DNA of 64,000 nt from Kordia periserrulae (lineage in GTDB: Bacteria; Bacteroidota; Bacteroidia; Flavobacteriales; Flavobacteriaceae), in the NCBI RefSeq assembly GCF_003054265.1, contig NZ_QBKT01000002.1:1-64000 (forward strand), given 5' to 3'. The notes below the pieces were generated by a model, which was not told the DNA's origin, ran no database searches, and worked only from the letters and a program-made list of their open reading frames with translations. Every line of letters begins with the position of its first letter. The first letter of the stretch is position 1. The translations under genes and the position numbers were made by a program. Positions 17,964 to 26,214 of the stretch are shown here, piece after piece.

Positions 17964-17968
17964 AACAG

Positions 17969-17976
17969 CAAATATA
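17969..17976 (-). promoter_or_regulatory. Promoter -7 box (TATATTTG) of the RamB-like regulator
   Basis: A perfect TAnnTTTG match on the minus strand, 6 bases before the regulator's ATG. The nearest GCGAA site lies 9 bases upstream of it. Confidence 0.5.
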
Positions 17977-17985
17977 ACACAAAAT

Positions 17986-18035
17986 GCGAATATTAAATTT
18001 TTAGCGAATAAAAATAATTTAGCGAACGTTCGCTA
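17986..18035. promoter_or_regulatory. Operator array: GCGAA half-sites every 18 bp plus a 16-bp palindrome
   Basis: GCGAA occurs at 17986, 18004 and 18022, exactly 18 bases apart. The last is part of a perfect 16-base palindrome, TAGCGAACGTTCGCTA (18020-18035). The sites lie between the divergent regulator and aceB, so the RamB-like protein is the obvious binder. The palindrome ends about 20 bases before the aceB -7-like box, overlapping where the -33 element would be. Confidence 0.65.
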
Positions 18036-18055
18036 TATTCAAAAAAAAGTTTTAA

Positions 18056-18063
18056 TATTGTTG
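18056..18063 (+). promoter_or_regulatory. Likely -7 box of aceB (TATTGTTG)
   Basis: Seven of eight bases match TAnnTTTG, 16 bases before the aceB ATG and 20 bases after the operator palindrome. Confidence 0.4.
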
Positions 18064-18079
18064 CATAAAATTATCAGTC

Positions 18080-19678
18080 ATGGAAGAAATCGTATTACAA
18101 CAGTCTAAAATTCAGTTCGCTAACGAAGTGAAAAACTACTATTCAGAAATCTTAACGGATGAAGCCTTGCAATTCATTACTTCATTACACGAAGAATTCA
18201 ATTCAAAAAGAATCGCTTTACTAAAAAGGCGAAAAAAACAACAAGCAATTTTTGATGAAGGAAAGTTTCCCGAATTTCCAAGAGAAACCAAAGACATTAG
18301 AGAAGGCGCGTGGAAAGCAAACGAAATTCCACACGATTTGCAAGACAGACGCATAGAAATTACAGGTCCCGTAGACCGAAAAATGATTATCAATGCATTG
18401 AATTCGGGCGCAAAAACATTTATGGCAGACTTAGAAGACAGCAACGCGCCAAGTTGGAAAAATACGATGGAAGGGCAACAAAATTTAAAAGATGTCAACC
18501 AAAAAACCATTTCGCTTCACGATGCCAAACGTAATAAATCCTATCAATTGAATGACGAAACCGCTGTGTTATTAGTGCGTCCGAGAGGTTTGCATTTAAA
18601 CGAACGCCATTTGTTAGTGAATGACGAAGAAGCGTCTGGAAGTTTGGTCGATTTTGGCTTGTATGTATTTCACAACACGAAAATCATGCTGGAAAATAAT
18701 ACGGCACCGTATTTTTATCTGCCAAAACTCGAACATTACTTAGAAGCGCGTTGGTGGAATGAGGTATTTACTTTTGCAGAAAACTATCTCAAAGTTCCTG
18801 TCGGGACGTTCAAAGCAACGGTTTTGATAGAAACGATTACGGCGAGTTTTCAATTGGACGAAATCATTTTTGAACTCAAAGAACACATTGTCGGACTCAA
18901 CTGCGGACGTTGGGATTACATTTTCTCCTACATCAAAAAATTTAGAAATCACCCAAATTTTGTCGTGCCAAACAGAGATCAAGTAACCATGACTACGCCG
19001 TTTATGGACGCGTATTCCAAATTGGTTATTCAGCGTTGTCACAAACGTGGAATTTTGGCAATTGGCGGAATGGCGGCTCAAATTCCTATCAAAAATAACA
19101 AACACGCCAACGATGCTGCGTTGGAAAAAGTTCGAAAAGACAAAGAACGCGAAGTAAAAAATGGACATGACGGCACATGGGTAGCGCATCCTGCCTTGGT
19201 GGAAGTAGCGATGAACGAATTCAACAAATACATGCCAACCGCAAATCAATTACACGTATCGCGAAACGATATCCAAATTACGGAAAAAGACTTGGTAGAA
19301 ATTCCAAAAGGAACAGTGACGGAAGCTGGAATTCGTAAAAATATCAATGTCGGAATCCTATACATAGAAGCATGGTTGCGCGGTTATGGTGCGGTAGCTC
19401 TTTACAATTTGATGGAAGATGCCGCTACGGCGGAAATATCTCGTACGCAAGTATGGCAGTGGTTAAAAAACGAAGTGATGCTCGAAGACAGACGCACCTT
19501 TGATAACGACTTGTTCAGTGACATTTTTGATGATGAAGTAGAAAAAATCATCACGGAAATTGGCTCAGAAAACATGCCAAATACCAAATTTGAACTAGCA
19601 ATTTCACTCTTCAAAAAGCTAGTCACCGCAGACGAATTTGAAGAATTTTTAACGCTTCCTGCGTATTTGCATATTTAA
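18080..19678 (+). CDS. aceB: Malate synthase A
   Basis: A 532-residue malate synthase of the A type (about 530 residues). It condenses glyoxylate with acetyl-CoA to malate in the glyoxylate shunt. Recognisable stretches are FMADLEDSNAPSWKNTMEGQ, LLVRPRGLHLNE, TVLIETITASFQLDEI and GLNCGRWDYIFSY, the last being the family signature. The C-terminal helical plug contains YNLMEDAATAEISR. It is divergent from its probable regulator and followed by isocitrate lyase after a repeat-filled gap. Confidence 0.96.
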   Translation: MEEIVLQQSKIQFANEVKNYYSEILTDEALQFITSLHEEFNSKRIALLKRRKKQQAIFDEGKFPEFPRETKDIREGAWKANEIPHDLQDRRIEITGPVDRKMIINALNSGAKTFMADLEDSNAPSWKNTMEGQQNLKDVNQKTISLHDAKRNKSYQLNDETAVLLVRPRGLHLNERHLLVNDEEASGSLVDFGLYVFHNTKIMLENNTAPYFYLPKLEHYLEARWWNEVFTFAENYLKVPVGTFKATVLIETITASFQLDEIIFELKEHIVGLNCGRWDYIFSYIKKFRNHPNFVVPNRDQVTMTTPFMDAYSKLVIQRCHKRGILAIGGMAAQIPIKNNKHANDAALEKVRKDKEREVKNGHDGTWVAHPALVEVAMNEFNKYMPTANQLHVSRNDIQITEKDLVEIPKGTVTEAGIRKNINVGILYIEAWLRGYGAVALYNLMEDAATAEISRTQVWQWLKNEVMLEDRRTFDNDLFSDIFDDEVEKIITEIGSENMPNTKFELAISLFKKLVTADEFEEFLTLPAYLHI

Positions 19679-19683
19679 AAAGA

Positions 19684-19705
19684 AAGCAAACTTAAGTTTG
19701 CGAAA
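19684..19705. repeat. Palindromic hairpin after aceB
   Basis: A perfect 16-base palindrome GCAAACTTAAGTTTGC sits just after the aceB stop. T residues follow it only on the minus strand, so on the plus strand it is not a typical terminator. Confidence 0.5.
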
Positions 19706-19858
19706 ACCAAGAACCAAGAACCAAGAACCAAGAACCAAGAACCAAGAACCAAGAACCAAGAACCAAGAACCAAGAACCAAGAACCAAGAACCAAGAACCA
19801 AGAACCAAGAACCAAGAACCAAGAACCAAGAGCCAAGAGCCAAGAGCCAAGAGCCAAG
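19705..19858 (+). repeat. Heptanucleotide minisatellite, 22 units
   Basis: Eighteen perfect copies of AACCAAG (19705-19830) are followed by four copies of AGCCAAG (19831-19858). There is no interruption. A 7-base unit keeps all three frames open on the minus strand, which produces spurious Leu/Gly/Ser/Trp-rich reading frames that should not be annotated as genes. It lies between aceB and aceA, and copy number probably varies between isolates. Confidence 0.95.
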
Positions 19859-19917
19859 ACAAATCGACGAATAACAAACAACAAACAACACTTCGACAAG
19901 CTCAGTGTAAATAAAAA

Positions 19918-19950
19918 AATCCTGCGATTGCGGCAACAATCAACAGGATT
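19918..19950 (-). terminator. Hairpin upstream of aceA, terminator-like on the minus strand
   Basis: Arms AATCCTG and CAGGATT enclose a second stem GATTG/CAATC. On the minus strand a run of seven T follows, the shape of an intrinsic terminator, though no minus-strand gene ends here. On the plus strand it would lie in the aceA leader, 34 bases before the start. Confidence 0.4.
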
Positions 19951-19984
19951 CAATTATCAATTTTAATAATCTTACAACAAATTT

Positions 19985-21262
19985 ATGAAAACTCAAGACA
20001 GAATTCAAGCATTAATTACAGATTGGACCACAAATCCACGTTGGAAAGGCGTGGAGCGACCATACACTGCCGAAGAAGTGGTGAAATTACAAGGTTCGTA
20101 CAAATTGGAATACAGTATTGCGCGTTTGGGTGCTGAAAAATTATGGAATAAGCTAAACAATCAGGATTTTGTGGCTGGTTTGGGGGCTTTGACGGGGAAT
20201 CAAGCAGTACAAGAAGTAGAAGCGGGCTTGGAAGCGATTTATCTCAGCGGATGGCAAGTAGCTGCGGATGCAAATTTGGCAGGCGAAATGTATCCTGACC
20301 AATCGTTATATCCTGCGAACAGCGTTCCGCAAGTCGTGAAAAGAATCAACAATGCCTTATTGCGTCGCGATCAAATTCAGTGTGTGAATGGTTCTGAAAA
20401 AAAATTAGACTATTTAGTGCCAATTGTAGCAGATGCCGAAGCGGGTTTTGGCGGCAATTTGAATGCGTTCGAATTGATGAAATCGATGATTGATGCAGGA
20501 GCAGCAGGCGTTCACTTTGAAGACCAATTGAGTTCGGCTAAAAAATGCGGTCACTTAGGTGGAAAAGTCTTAGTGCCAACCCAAGAAGCGATTAATAAAC
20601 TAGTCGCAGCGCGTTTGGCAACGGATGTCATGGGCGTTCCAACCTTAATCATTGCACGAACAGATGCGGATGCTGCAAACTTGCTTACGAGCGATATTGA
20701 TGAAAGAGATCATCAATTTATCACAGGCGAACGTACGAATGAAGGTTTCTTTCATGTCAACAATGGCATCCAACAAGGAATTGCACGCGGATTGAGTTAC
20801 GCACCGTATGCAGATTTAATTTGGATGGAAACTTCCAATCCTGATTTGGACTATGCGAGAGAATTTGCAGAAGCGATTCACGCACAATATCCAGACAAAA
20901 TGCTGGCGTATAACTGTTCGCCATCGTTCAATTGGGCAGCAAAGTTAAGCGTAGCAGAAATGGAAACCTTTAGAGAAGAACTCGCCGCGATGGGTTATAA
21001 ATTTCAGTTCATCACGTTGGCAGGTTTCCATGCGTTAAACACCAGCATGTTTGAACTATCGAAAGCTTATAAAGAACGCGGAATGGCAGGGTATTCAGAA
21101 TTACAAGAACGTGAATTCGCCTTGCAAAAAGAAGGATTCAACGCAGTAAAACATCAAGGTTTTGTGGGAACCACTTATTTTGATGCCGTTCAAAATACCG
21201 TCACAGCAGGTGCTTCGAGTACAGTCGCAATGAAAGATAGTACGGAAGTTGCGCAGTTTTAA
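19985..21262 (+). CDS. aceA: Isocitrate lyase
   Basis: A 425-residue isocitrate lyase, which splits isocitrate into succinate and glyoxylate. The catalytic signature is KKCGHLGGK, with the metal-binding ADAEAGFGG block before it and IARTDADAA after it. Length matches the bacterial enzyme (about 430). With aceB it makes a complete glyoxylate shunt for growth on acetate or fatty acids. The 306-base gap from aceB holds the minisatellite, so whether the two share a transcript is open. Confidence 0.96.
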   Translation: MKTQDRIQALITDWTTNPRWKGVERPYTAEEVVKLQGSYKLEYSIARLGAEKLWNKLNNQDFVAGLGALTGNQAVQEVEAGLEAIYLSGWQVAADANLAGEMYPDQSLYPANSVPQVVKRINNALLRRDQIQCVNGSEKKLDYLVPIVADAEAGFGGNLNAFELMKSMIDAGAAGVHFEDQLSSAKKCGHLGGKVLVPTQEAINKLVAARLATDVMGVPTLIIARTDADAANLLTSDIDERDHQFITGERTNEGFFHVNNGIQQGIARGLSYAPYADLIWMETSNPDLDYAREFAEAIHAQYPDKMLAYNCSPSFNWAAKLSVAEMETFREELAAMGYKFQFITLAGFHALNTSMFELSKAYKERGMAGYSELQEREFALQKEGFNAVKHQGFVGTTYFDAVQNTVTAGASSTVAMKDSTEVAQF

Positions 21263-21305
21263 TTCAACTTTTAGCTGAATTAAAAATTCCCACGAAAGTG
21301 GGAAT
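21259..21305 (+). terminator. Two hairpins after aceA
   Basis: TTAATTCA/TGAATTAA (21259-21283) overlaps the aceA stop codon. A second stem ATTCCCAC-GAAA-GTGGGAAT (21286-21305) follows. Neither has a long T-run, so termination is plausible but not certain; the second hairpin also resembles dispersed REP-like elements. Confidence 0.45.
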
Positions 21306-21394
21306 CTCAAATTTCGAACATCAAAATCACTAATTTTTACGATTTAAAAGAAGTTGTCTTATCCAAGGCAGCTTTTTTTGTTTGAATAATCTAT

Positions 21395-21470
21395 ACGTCA
21401 CCTTGAACTTGATTCAAGGTCACACAAGAAATAATTTGGATGAGATGCTGAATCAAGTTCAGCATGACGT
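21395..21470. repeat. Long inverted repeat (REP-like element)
   Basis: Arms contain ACGTCA and TTGAACTTGATTCA on the left and TGAATCAAGTTCA and TGACGT on the right, with a 30-base spacer between them. The 76-base element lies in a 303-base gap with no gene. I recognise this type as a dispersed flavobacterial intergenic repeat from recall. Confidence 0.7.
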
Positions 21471-21565
21471 TTCTAATTTTTTAATAGCTTCAAAAACAAA
21501 AAAATCTTCACAAAAAATGAACCTTTCCCACATTTTCCCGTCCTTAGTGTAAACGGAAAGTTTGT

Positions 21566-22105
21566 ATGCATACAACAAATGACATGTCAGATAGTGATTT
21601 AGTTGCGCAGTATGTTCAGGGAAATCAACAAGCGTTGGCAGTTTTAGTCAAGCGATTTCACAAAACATTTTGCAATCATGCGTATTGGATTGTCAACGAT
21701 GCAGATGTGGCAAAAGACATCGCGCAAGATAGTTGGAAATTAATTATTGATAAGGTTGAAACACTCCAAAAACCAGCACGTTTTAAAAGTTGGGCGTTGC
21801 GGATTGTACACCGAAAAGCGATTGATTATACACGAAATCAAGCAAAACAATTTCAACAAAATCAGTCATACAAAGTAACCAAATCCATTCAGGAGCTTCC
21901 GTTAAGTGATACATCGCAACAAAAGCAACAGCTGAAAAAAGCCATTACGGAACTTTCAGCGATACAACAACAAGTCATTCGTCTGTTTTACGTTGACGAA
22001 TTGAGTTTACAAGAAATTTCCAAACTATTAAATATTTCTGTTGGAACTGCCAAATCGCGATTGTATCACGCCAGAGAACACTTAAAAAAACAAATAAAAA
22101 AATAG
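21566..22105 (+). CDS. ECF-type RNA polymerase sigma factor
   Basis: A 179-residue sigma-70 family protein. Region 2 is at about residues 25-90 (DAYWIVNDADVAKDIAQDSWKL, then FKSWALRIVHRKAIDYTR) and region 4 at 120-175 (LSAIQQQVIRLFYVDELSLQEISKLLNI, GTAKSRLYHAREHLKK). The two domains and short linker define an extracytoplasmic function sigma factor. The DUF6768 membrane protein 5 bases downstream is the probable partner that holds it inactive. Confidence 0.92.
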   Translation: MHTTNDMSDSDLVAQYVQGNQQALAVLVKRFHKTFCNHAYWIVNDADVAKDIAQDSWKLIIDKVETLQKPARFKSWALRIVHRKAIDYTRNQAKQFQQNQSYKVTKSIQELPLSDTSQQKQQLKKAITELSAIQQQVIRLFYVDELSLQEISKLLNISVGTAKSRLYHAREHLKKQIKK

Positions 22106-22110
22106 AAATT

Positions 22111-22494
22111 ATGAGCACATTACATGACATTGATAATTTAATAAAAGAAACACTCACTGAAGAAGAAGCTAAATTTTACGACGAGTTGGACGAACAAGGA
22201 TTGATTGGTTCCATAAAAAGTATTTTTAGCGGAAAACTAGGTTGGTTGGCGGTCATTATGAATATTATAAATTTGGGCGTATTCGGATTTCTGATGTACA
22301 GCTTTATTCAGTTTTTCAACGTGACAGAAACCAACGAACTCATCAAGTGGGGATTGGCGATTGGGATTAGTATTTCCTTTATGTCTATGATTAAATTATA
22401 TGCTTGGATGCAAATGGACAAACGCGCCATTTTACGCGAAATGAAACGTTTGGAACTACAAGTTTCTTCGTTATCGTCTAAAATATCAGAATAA
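22111..22494 (+). CDS. DUF6768 membrane protein, probable anti-sigma partner
   Basis: A 127-residue protein with a soluble N-terminus (about 1-40), two membrane helices (about 45-68 and 78-98) and a coiled-coil tail (REMKRLELQVSSLSSK). It matches DUF6768, regularly encoded beside ECF sigma genes in Bacteroidota. A role as membrane anchor or anti-sigma factor is inferred from position; no zinc motif of classical anti-sigma factors is visible. Confidence 0.75.
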   Translation: MSTLHDIDNLIKETLTEEEAKFYDELDEQGLIGSIKSIFSGKLGWLAVIMNIINLGVFGFLMYSFIQFFNVTETNELIKWGLAIGISISFMSMIKLYAWMQMDKRAILREMKRLELQVSSLSSKISE

Positions 22495-22639
22495 GATTTT
22501 TTCTAAAATAAATTGATAAATGAGTCAGGAGTATAGAATCAAGACAAAAGACAAATCAACAAATTAACAAATTGACAAAAAAAGTATGAGTCAAGACGAA
22601 TAACGAATAACAAAAAAACAAAGAACAAAGAGAAAAAAA

Positions 22640-22781
22640 TAAATTTTAAATCGAGATGAATATTTAGTAATTTGCAAGCCTCTTAGGGATGATTTCTCTC
22701 CCACGCTGAATTTTCGAATTCTTCGAAAGGATAAAGGTACAGTAGGAATGGTTATTTTATTCACTTTAAATTTTTATTAAA
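22640..22781 (+). promoter_or_regulatory. Possible structured 5' leader of rocD
   Basis: About 110 bases of leader precede rocD. A short but perfect hairpin TTTCGAA-TTC-TTCGAAA spans 22712-22728, and a weak GGGA/TCCC pair lies before it at 22686-22702. A degenerate TAATTTG box at about 22669 may be the promoter. I know no RNA family that fits, so this is tentative. Confidence 0.3.
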
Positions 22782-24059
22782 ATGGCTGTTTTAGAACAAT
22801 TAACATCTCAGCAAGCAATCGATTTAGAAGACAAGTACGGAGCGCACAATTACCATCCATTACCAGTGGTTTTGAGTAGAGGAGAAGGCGTGTACGTTTG
22901 GGACGTAGAAGGAAAAAAATATTACGATTTTCTTTCGGCGTATTCTGCTGTCAACCAAGGACATTGCCATCCAAAAATTGTCAATGCAATGACTTCGCAA
23001 GCACAAACCTTAACCTTAACTTCACGCGCGTTTTACAACGACATGTTAGGACGTTATGAAAAGTTTGCTGCTGAGTATTTCAATTTTGACAAATTACTAC
23101 CTATGAATACAGGTGCCGAAGCGGTAGAAACGGCGTTGAAAATCTGTAGAAAATGGGCATACGAGAAAAAAGGAATTGCTGAAAACAAAGCAGAAATTAT
23201 TGTGTGTGAAAACAACTTTCACGGAAGAACGACCACGATTATTTCGTTTTCAAACGATCCTGTAGCACGTAAAAACTTCGGTCCTTACACAGACGGATTT
23301 ATCAAAATAGAGTATGACAATATTGCTGCTTTGGAAGAAGCGTTAAAAAACAATCCAAATGTTGGAGGATTTTTAGTAGAACCAATTCAAGGAGAAGCTG
23401 GTGTATATGTACCATCAGAAGGATATTTAGCCAAAGCAAAAGCTTTGTGTGAGCAATACAACGTATTATTTATTGCAGATGAAGTACAAACAGGAATCGC
23501 GCGTACAGGAAGATTGTTAGCAACATGTGGCAATTGTTCTTGTGAGAAGAAAAACTGTAGCGGAACACCTGAAGTAAAACCAGATATTTTAATTCTTGGA
23601 AAAGCATTGTCTGGCGGAGCCTATCCAGTATCTGCTGTATTGGCAAATGATGATATTATGAATGTCATTCGTCCTGGAAATCACGGTTCTACCTTTGGAG
23701 GAAATCCTGTAGCAGCCGCTGTTGCCATGGCAGCGTTGGAAGTAGTAGAAGATGAAGCATTGGCGGAAAATGCGTATCAATTAGGAGAATTGTTCCGAAG
23801 TGAAATTAACAAATACATCGAAACAAGTAATATTGTATCTTTAGTACGAGGAAAAGGATTGTTGAACGCTATTGTGATTAACGATTCTGAAGACAGCGAC
23901 ACGGCTTGGAATATTTGTTTGGCATTGCGCGACAATGGTTTGTTAGCAAAACCAACGCACGGAAACATTATTCGTTTTGCGCCACCATTGGTCATGAACG
24001 AAGACCAGTTGTTGGATTGTGTTGCTATTATTATCAAAACACTCAAACAATTTGAATAG
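22782..24059 (+). CDS. rocD: Ornithine--oxo-acid transaminase
   Basis: A 425-residue class III aminotransferase with the PLP lysine at 274 in [13 protein letters not shown]. Other marks are [39 protein letters not shown] and [11 protein letters not shown]. It converts ornithine and 2-oxoglutarate to glutamate semialdehyde and glutamate. An insert with four Cys ([13 protein letters not shown], about residues 247-259) is present, as in many Bacteroidota RocD proteins. The next gene begins on its stop codon. Confidence 0.95.
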   Translation: MAVLEQLTSQQAIDLEDKYGAHNYHPLPVVLSRGEGVYVWDVEGKKYYDFLSAYSAVNQGHCHPKIVNAMTSQAQTLTLTSRAFYNDMLGRYEKFAAEYFNFDKLLPMNTGAEAVETALKICRKWAYEKKGIAENKAEIIVCENNFHGRTTTIISFSNDPVARKNFGPYTDGFIKIEYDNIAALEEALKNNPNVGGFLVEPIQGEAGVYVPSEGYLAKAKALCEQYNVLFIADEVQTGIARTGRLLATCGNCSCEKKNCSGTPEVKPDILILGKALSGGAYPVSAVLANDDIMNVIRPGNHGSTFGGNPVAAAVAMAALEVVEDEALAENAYQLGELFRSEINKYIETSNIVSLVRGKGLLNAIVINDSEDSDTAWNICLALRDNGLLAKPTHGNIIRFAPPLVMNEDQLLDCVAIIIKTLKQFE

Positions 24060-24514
24060 TGCCTATACGCAAACAAGATAAAAACGTATTCGATAATTTC
24101 GAATTACGACTCAACGAAAGCTCAAAGAAGTTTCTACGCGAAGCTTCCAAATGGGCTTTCGTCTTTTCTATCATTGGGTTTGTGTTTTGTGGCATCATGC
24201 TTTTTATCGGAATTTTTGCATTGATGTTCTTCAAAGAAGCCAAAACGGTTTTCTCTAGTTTTAGTGAATTTCCGCCGTACGTGTATGCTATCTTTTACAT
24301 CATCATCGCGATTGTTAGCTTCTTTCCGGCGCGGTATGTGTATAATTTTTCAAGACGCATCAAAACAGCGATTGCAGAAAAAAATACGACAGACTTAACC
24401 ATTGCCTTTTCTAAAATTAAATTATACTTCAAATCATTAGTTTTAGCGGTTTTGGGTTTGACAATTGTACTCATTCTAGCCATTTTATTTGTAATTCTCA
24501 TCAACAACGGATAA
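24059..24514 (+). CDS. DUF5362 family membrane protein
   Basis: A 151-residue protein with helices at about 32-58, 78-96 and 126-148. It begins at a GTG that shares bases with the rocD stop codon, so translation is probably coupled. The FLREASKWAFVFSIIGF start of the first helix and the RRIKTAI segment match DUF5362. Function unknown. Confidence 0.65.
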   Translation: MPIRKQDKNVFDNFELRLNESSKKFLREASKWAFVFSIIGFVFCGIMLFIGIFALMFFKEAKTVFSSFSEFPPYVYAIFYIIIAIVSFFPARYVYNFSRRIKTAIAEKNTTDLTIAFSKIKLYFKSLVLAVLGLTIVLILAILFVILINNG

Positions 24515-24580
24515 TCTAGTTTCACCATTTCGATTTTGATTGAATGGAAAATATTATTTTTGTTCTCAAAACGGTACAAA

Positions 24581-24838
24581 GTGAAATCGAAGTACACAAC
24601 AGCAATCTATTTTTTATTCATATTTCTTGGTGGTGGATTTTTACTCTTTCGAGAAGAAATAAACGGTCAGACGCAATTGGTGTTGACGATTATTGCGGTT
24701 TGCGCGATGATGTTCGGATTGTATAAAATCACTACTTCACTTACGTCCAACAAACAAGCTTCGTACAAAGACCAAGAATATTACAACAGAGAGAAATACG
24801 AGCAACAAGAAGTCATCAACAACGCAGAAGAAGAGTAA
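24581..24838 (+). CDS. Small membrane protein, unknown
   Basis: About 85 residues from a GTG start (KSKYTTAIYFLFIFLGGG), with two hydrophobic helices and an acidic Gln/Glu-rich tail. A longer reading from TTG at 24536 is possible but adds an unlikely basic extension. It ends 2 bases before the Smr gene. Confidence 0.55.
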   Translation: MKSKYTTAIYFLFIFLGGGFLLFREEINGQTQLVLTIIAVCAMMFGLYKITTSLTSNKQASYKDQEYYNREKYEQQEVINNAEEE

Positions 24839-24840
24839 TT

Positions 24841-25395
24841 ATGAAATTTCAAGTAGGTGATTATGTAGAAACCATCGACGATGTCATCAAAGGAGTTGTG
24901 CAATCCATTGACGGCAACAGCATTACTATTGAAACAGACGAAGGTTTTCCGCTTAGGTTTGAAGCTTCTGAATTGGTGAAAATATCTTCGGATGAAATTG
25001 CTACGGAATTATCCAATCAAAAAATATACAGTGCACTGCAAGAAAAAGAAGCGGCAAAAAAGCCCAAACGCGCATTGCCAAAATCTAAAAAAGAACGTAT
25101 AGAACACGTTTTGGAAGTCGATTTGCACATTCATCAATTGACGAATAAGAGTAAAGGCATGAGCAATTACGACATGTTAACGCTACAGACCGACACTGCT
25201 AAACGACAATTGGAGTTTGCCATCCGAAACCGCATACCGAAAGTAGTGTTTATTCACGGAGTTGGAGCAGGCGTGTTAAAGGAAGAATTATACTATTTAT
25301 TTCGGCGCTACGACAATGTAAAATACTACGATGCCAACTATCAAAAATATGGTTTAGGCGCGACAGAAGTGTATATTTATCAAAATCCGAAATGA
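24841..25395 (+). CDS. Smr-domain protein (DUF2027 type)
   Basis: A 184-residue protein with an N-terminal small beta-barrel (FQVGDYVETIDDVIKGVVQSI) and a C-terminal Smr domain: EVDLHIHQL, the LEFAIRNRIPKVVFIHGVGAGVL core with the HGxGxG motif, and YGLGATEVYI at the end. Smr domains are nicking endonucleases or RNA-binding modules. The Bacteroidota version lacks the MutS2 ATPase. Last gene of the rocD run. Confidence 0.85.
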   Translation: MKFQVGDYVETIDDVIKGVVQSIDGNSITIETDEGFPLRFEASELVKISSDEIATELSNQKIYSALQEKEAAKKPKRALPKSKKERIEHVLEVDLHIHQLTNKSKGMSNYDMLTLQTDTAKRQLEFAIRNRIPKVVFIHGVGAGVLKEELYYLFRRYDNVKYYDANYQKYGLGATEVYIYQNPK

Positions 25396-25454
25396 ACATG
25401 AATTACCTTAAAAGTGAAAATAACTTAGAGGTTAAAACGGAGTAAAATTCAACT

Positions 25455-25502
25455 AAAAAAAAACCAACCCAACCCAACACCAAAAACCTAAGACCTAACA
25501 CC
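25455..25502. repeat. A/C-rich degenerate oligomer string
   Basis: A convergent intergenic stretch of CCAACCC/AACACC/CCTAAGA words, of the same type as the string at 16393-16487. Confidence 0.45.
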
Positions 25503-25513
25503 TTTTAAAAAAA

Positions 25514-26074
25514 CTACTCCACAAAAGTGCTCACGTCTCCAAAATCGAACTCACTATAACGAACATCTTGTCCGTTGGTTCCTGTAAATACAACTTCTTT
25601 AAATGTTATAGTGTGATTATACTCTATTATTTCCATTGTTTCCGCATCAAGCACGGGAACCGAAATTACTTCTACGGTTCCTGAAACCGCTAAATATTCT
25701 AAGGTAATAGCGATATCGGAAGGTAATTGGTCGCAGAAATATGCGTTGGAAATACTACTTTCAAAGCTTCGGTAATAGCAAGATGCCTGACTGTTCAATG
25801 CTGCTGTTCTCGGTACAGGAATGAAATCACCATCTTCATTTTCTTCCGTAGTAGTTGCTTCGTTGATAAGCAATGTTGCGGGGAGTTCTAAAATCAACGT
25901 TTCTCCTCCATTTATTTTAAAAACTAAGGTTGTTCCTGCTGGTATCGCATTGTTTAGAGTTGTACAAGCTTGCACAGAAGCAGTCGTTTCTAAATCAATT
26001 TCTTCAATCGTTAAATCTCCATCGTCACAACTAAAAAAAAGACATGCGGCAAGAAGGAACACTATTTTCTTCAT
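25514..26074 (-). CDS. Lipoprotein of unknown function
   Basis: A 186-residue lipoprotein (AACLFFSCDDG, lipidated Cys at about 16). The mature part has three Cys residues (ACTTL, SCYYR, YFCDQ) and a strand-rich sequence. It resembles small Bacteroidota lipoproteins with no assigned domain. A TACTTTTG promoter box lies at 26110-26117 on the same strand. Confidence 0.65.
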   Translation of the reverse strand: MKKIVFLLAACLFFSCDDGDLTIEEIDLETTASVQACTTLNNAIPAGTTLVFKINGGETLILELPATLLINEATTTEENEDGDFIPVPRTAALNSQASCYYRSFESSISNAYFCDQLPSDIAITLEYLAVSGTVEVISVPVLDAETMEIIEYNHTITFKEVVFTGTNGQDVRYSEFDFGDVSTFVE

Positions 26075-26109
26075 AAAAGATAAATTAAAACGTCAATCAA
26101 ATTCGGAAA

Positions 26110-26117
26110 CAAAAGTA
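26110..26117 (-). promoter_or_regulatory. Promoter -7 box (TACTTTTG) of the lipoprotein gene
   Basis: A perfect TAnnTTTG match 36 bases before the lipoprotein ATG. Confidence 0.5.
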
Positions 26118-26147
26118 TTAAGAAAACTCTATTTATTTCGAAACATA

Positions 26148-26177
26148 TTGTTAATAATTTAATTTCGATTATTTTTG
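26148..26177 (+). promoter_or_regulatory. Promoter (TTG / TATTTTTG) of the cysteine desulfurase gene
   Basis: TTG at 26148-26150 and TATTTTTG at 26170-26177 are 19 bases apart, a good -33/-7 pair 38 bases before the start codon. Confidence 0.6.
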
Positions 26178-26214
26178 TCCATCTATTTTCCCAATCCTGT
26201 TATACACAAACTAA

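Noticed and set aside
19705-19858. CRISPR array
   Set aside because: The repeats are 7 bases and contiguous with no spacers, and no cas genes are present in the window.
19649-19953. Three overlapping minus-strand reading frames rich in Leu, Gly, Ser and Trp
   Set aside because: They are translations of the 7-base minisatellite; a period not divisible by three keeps all frames open. No start signal, and no family.
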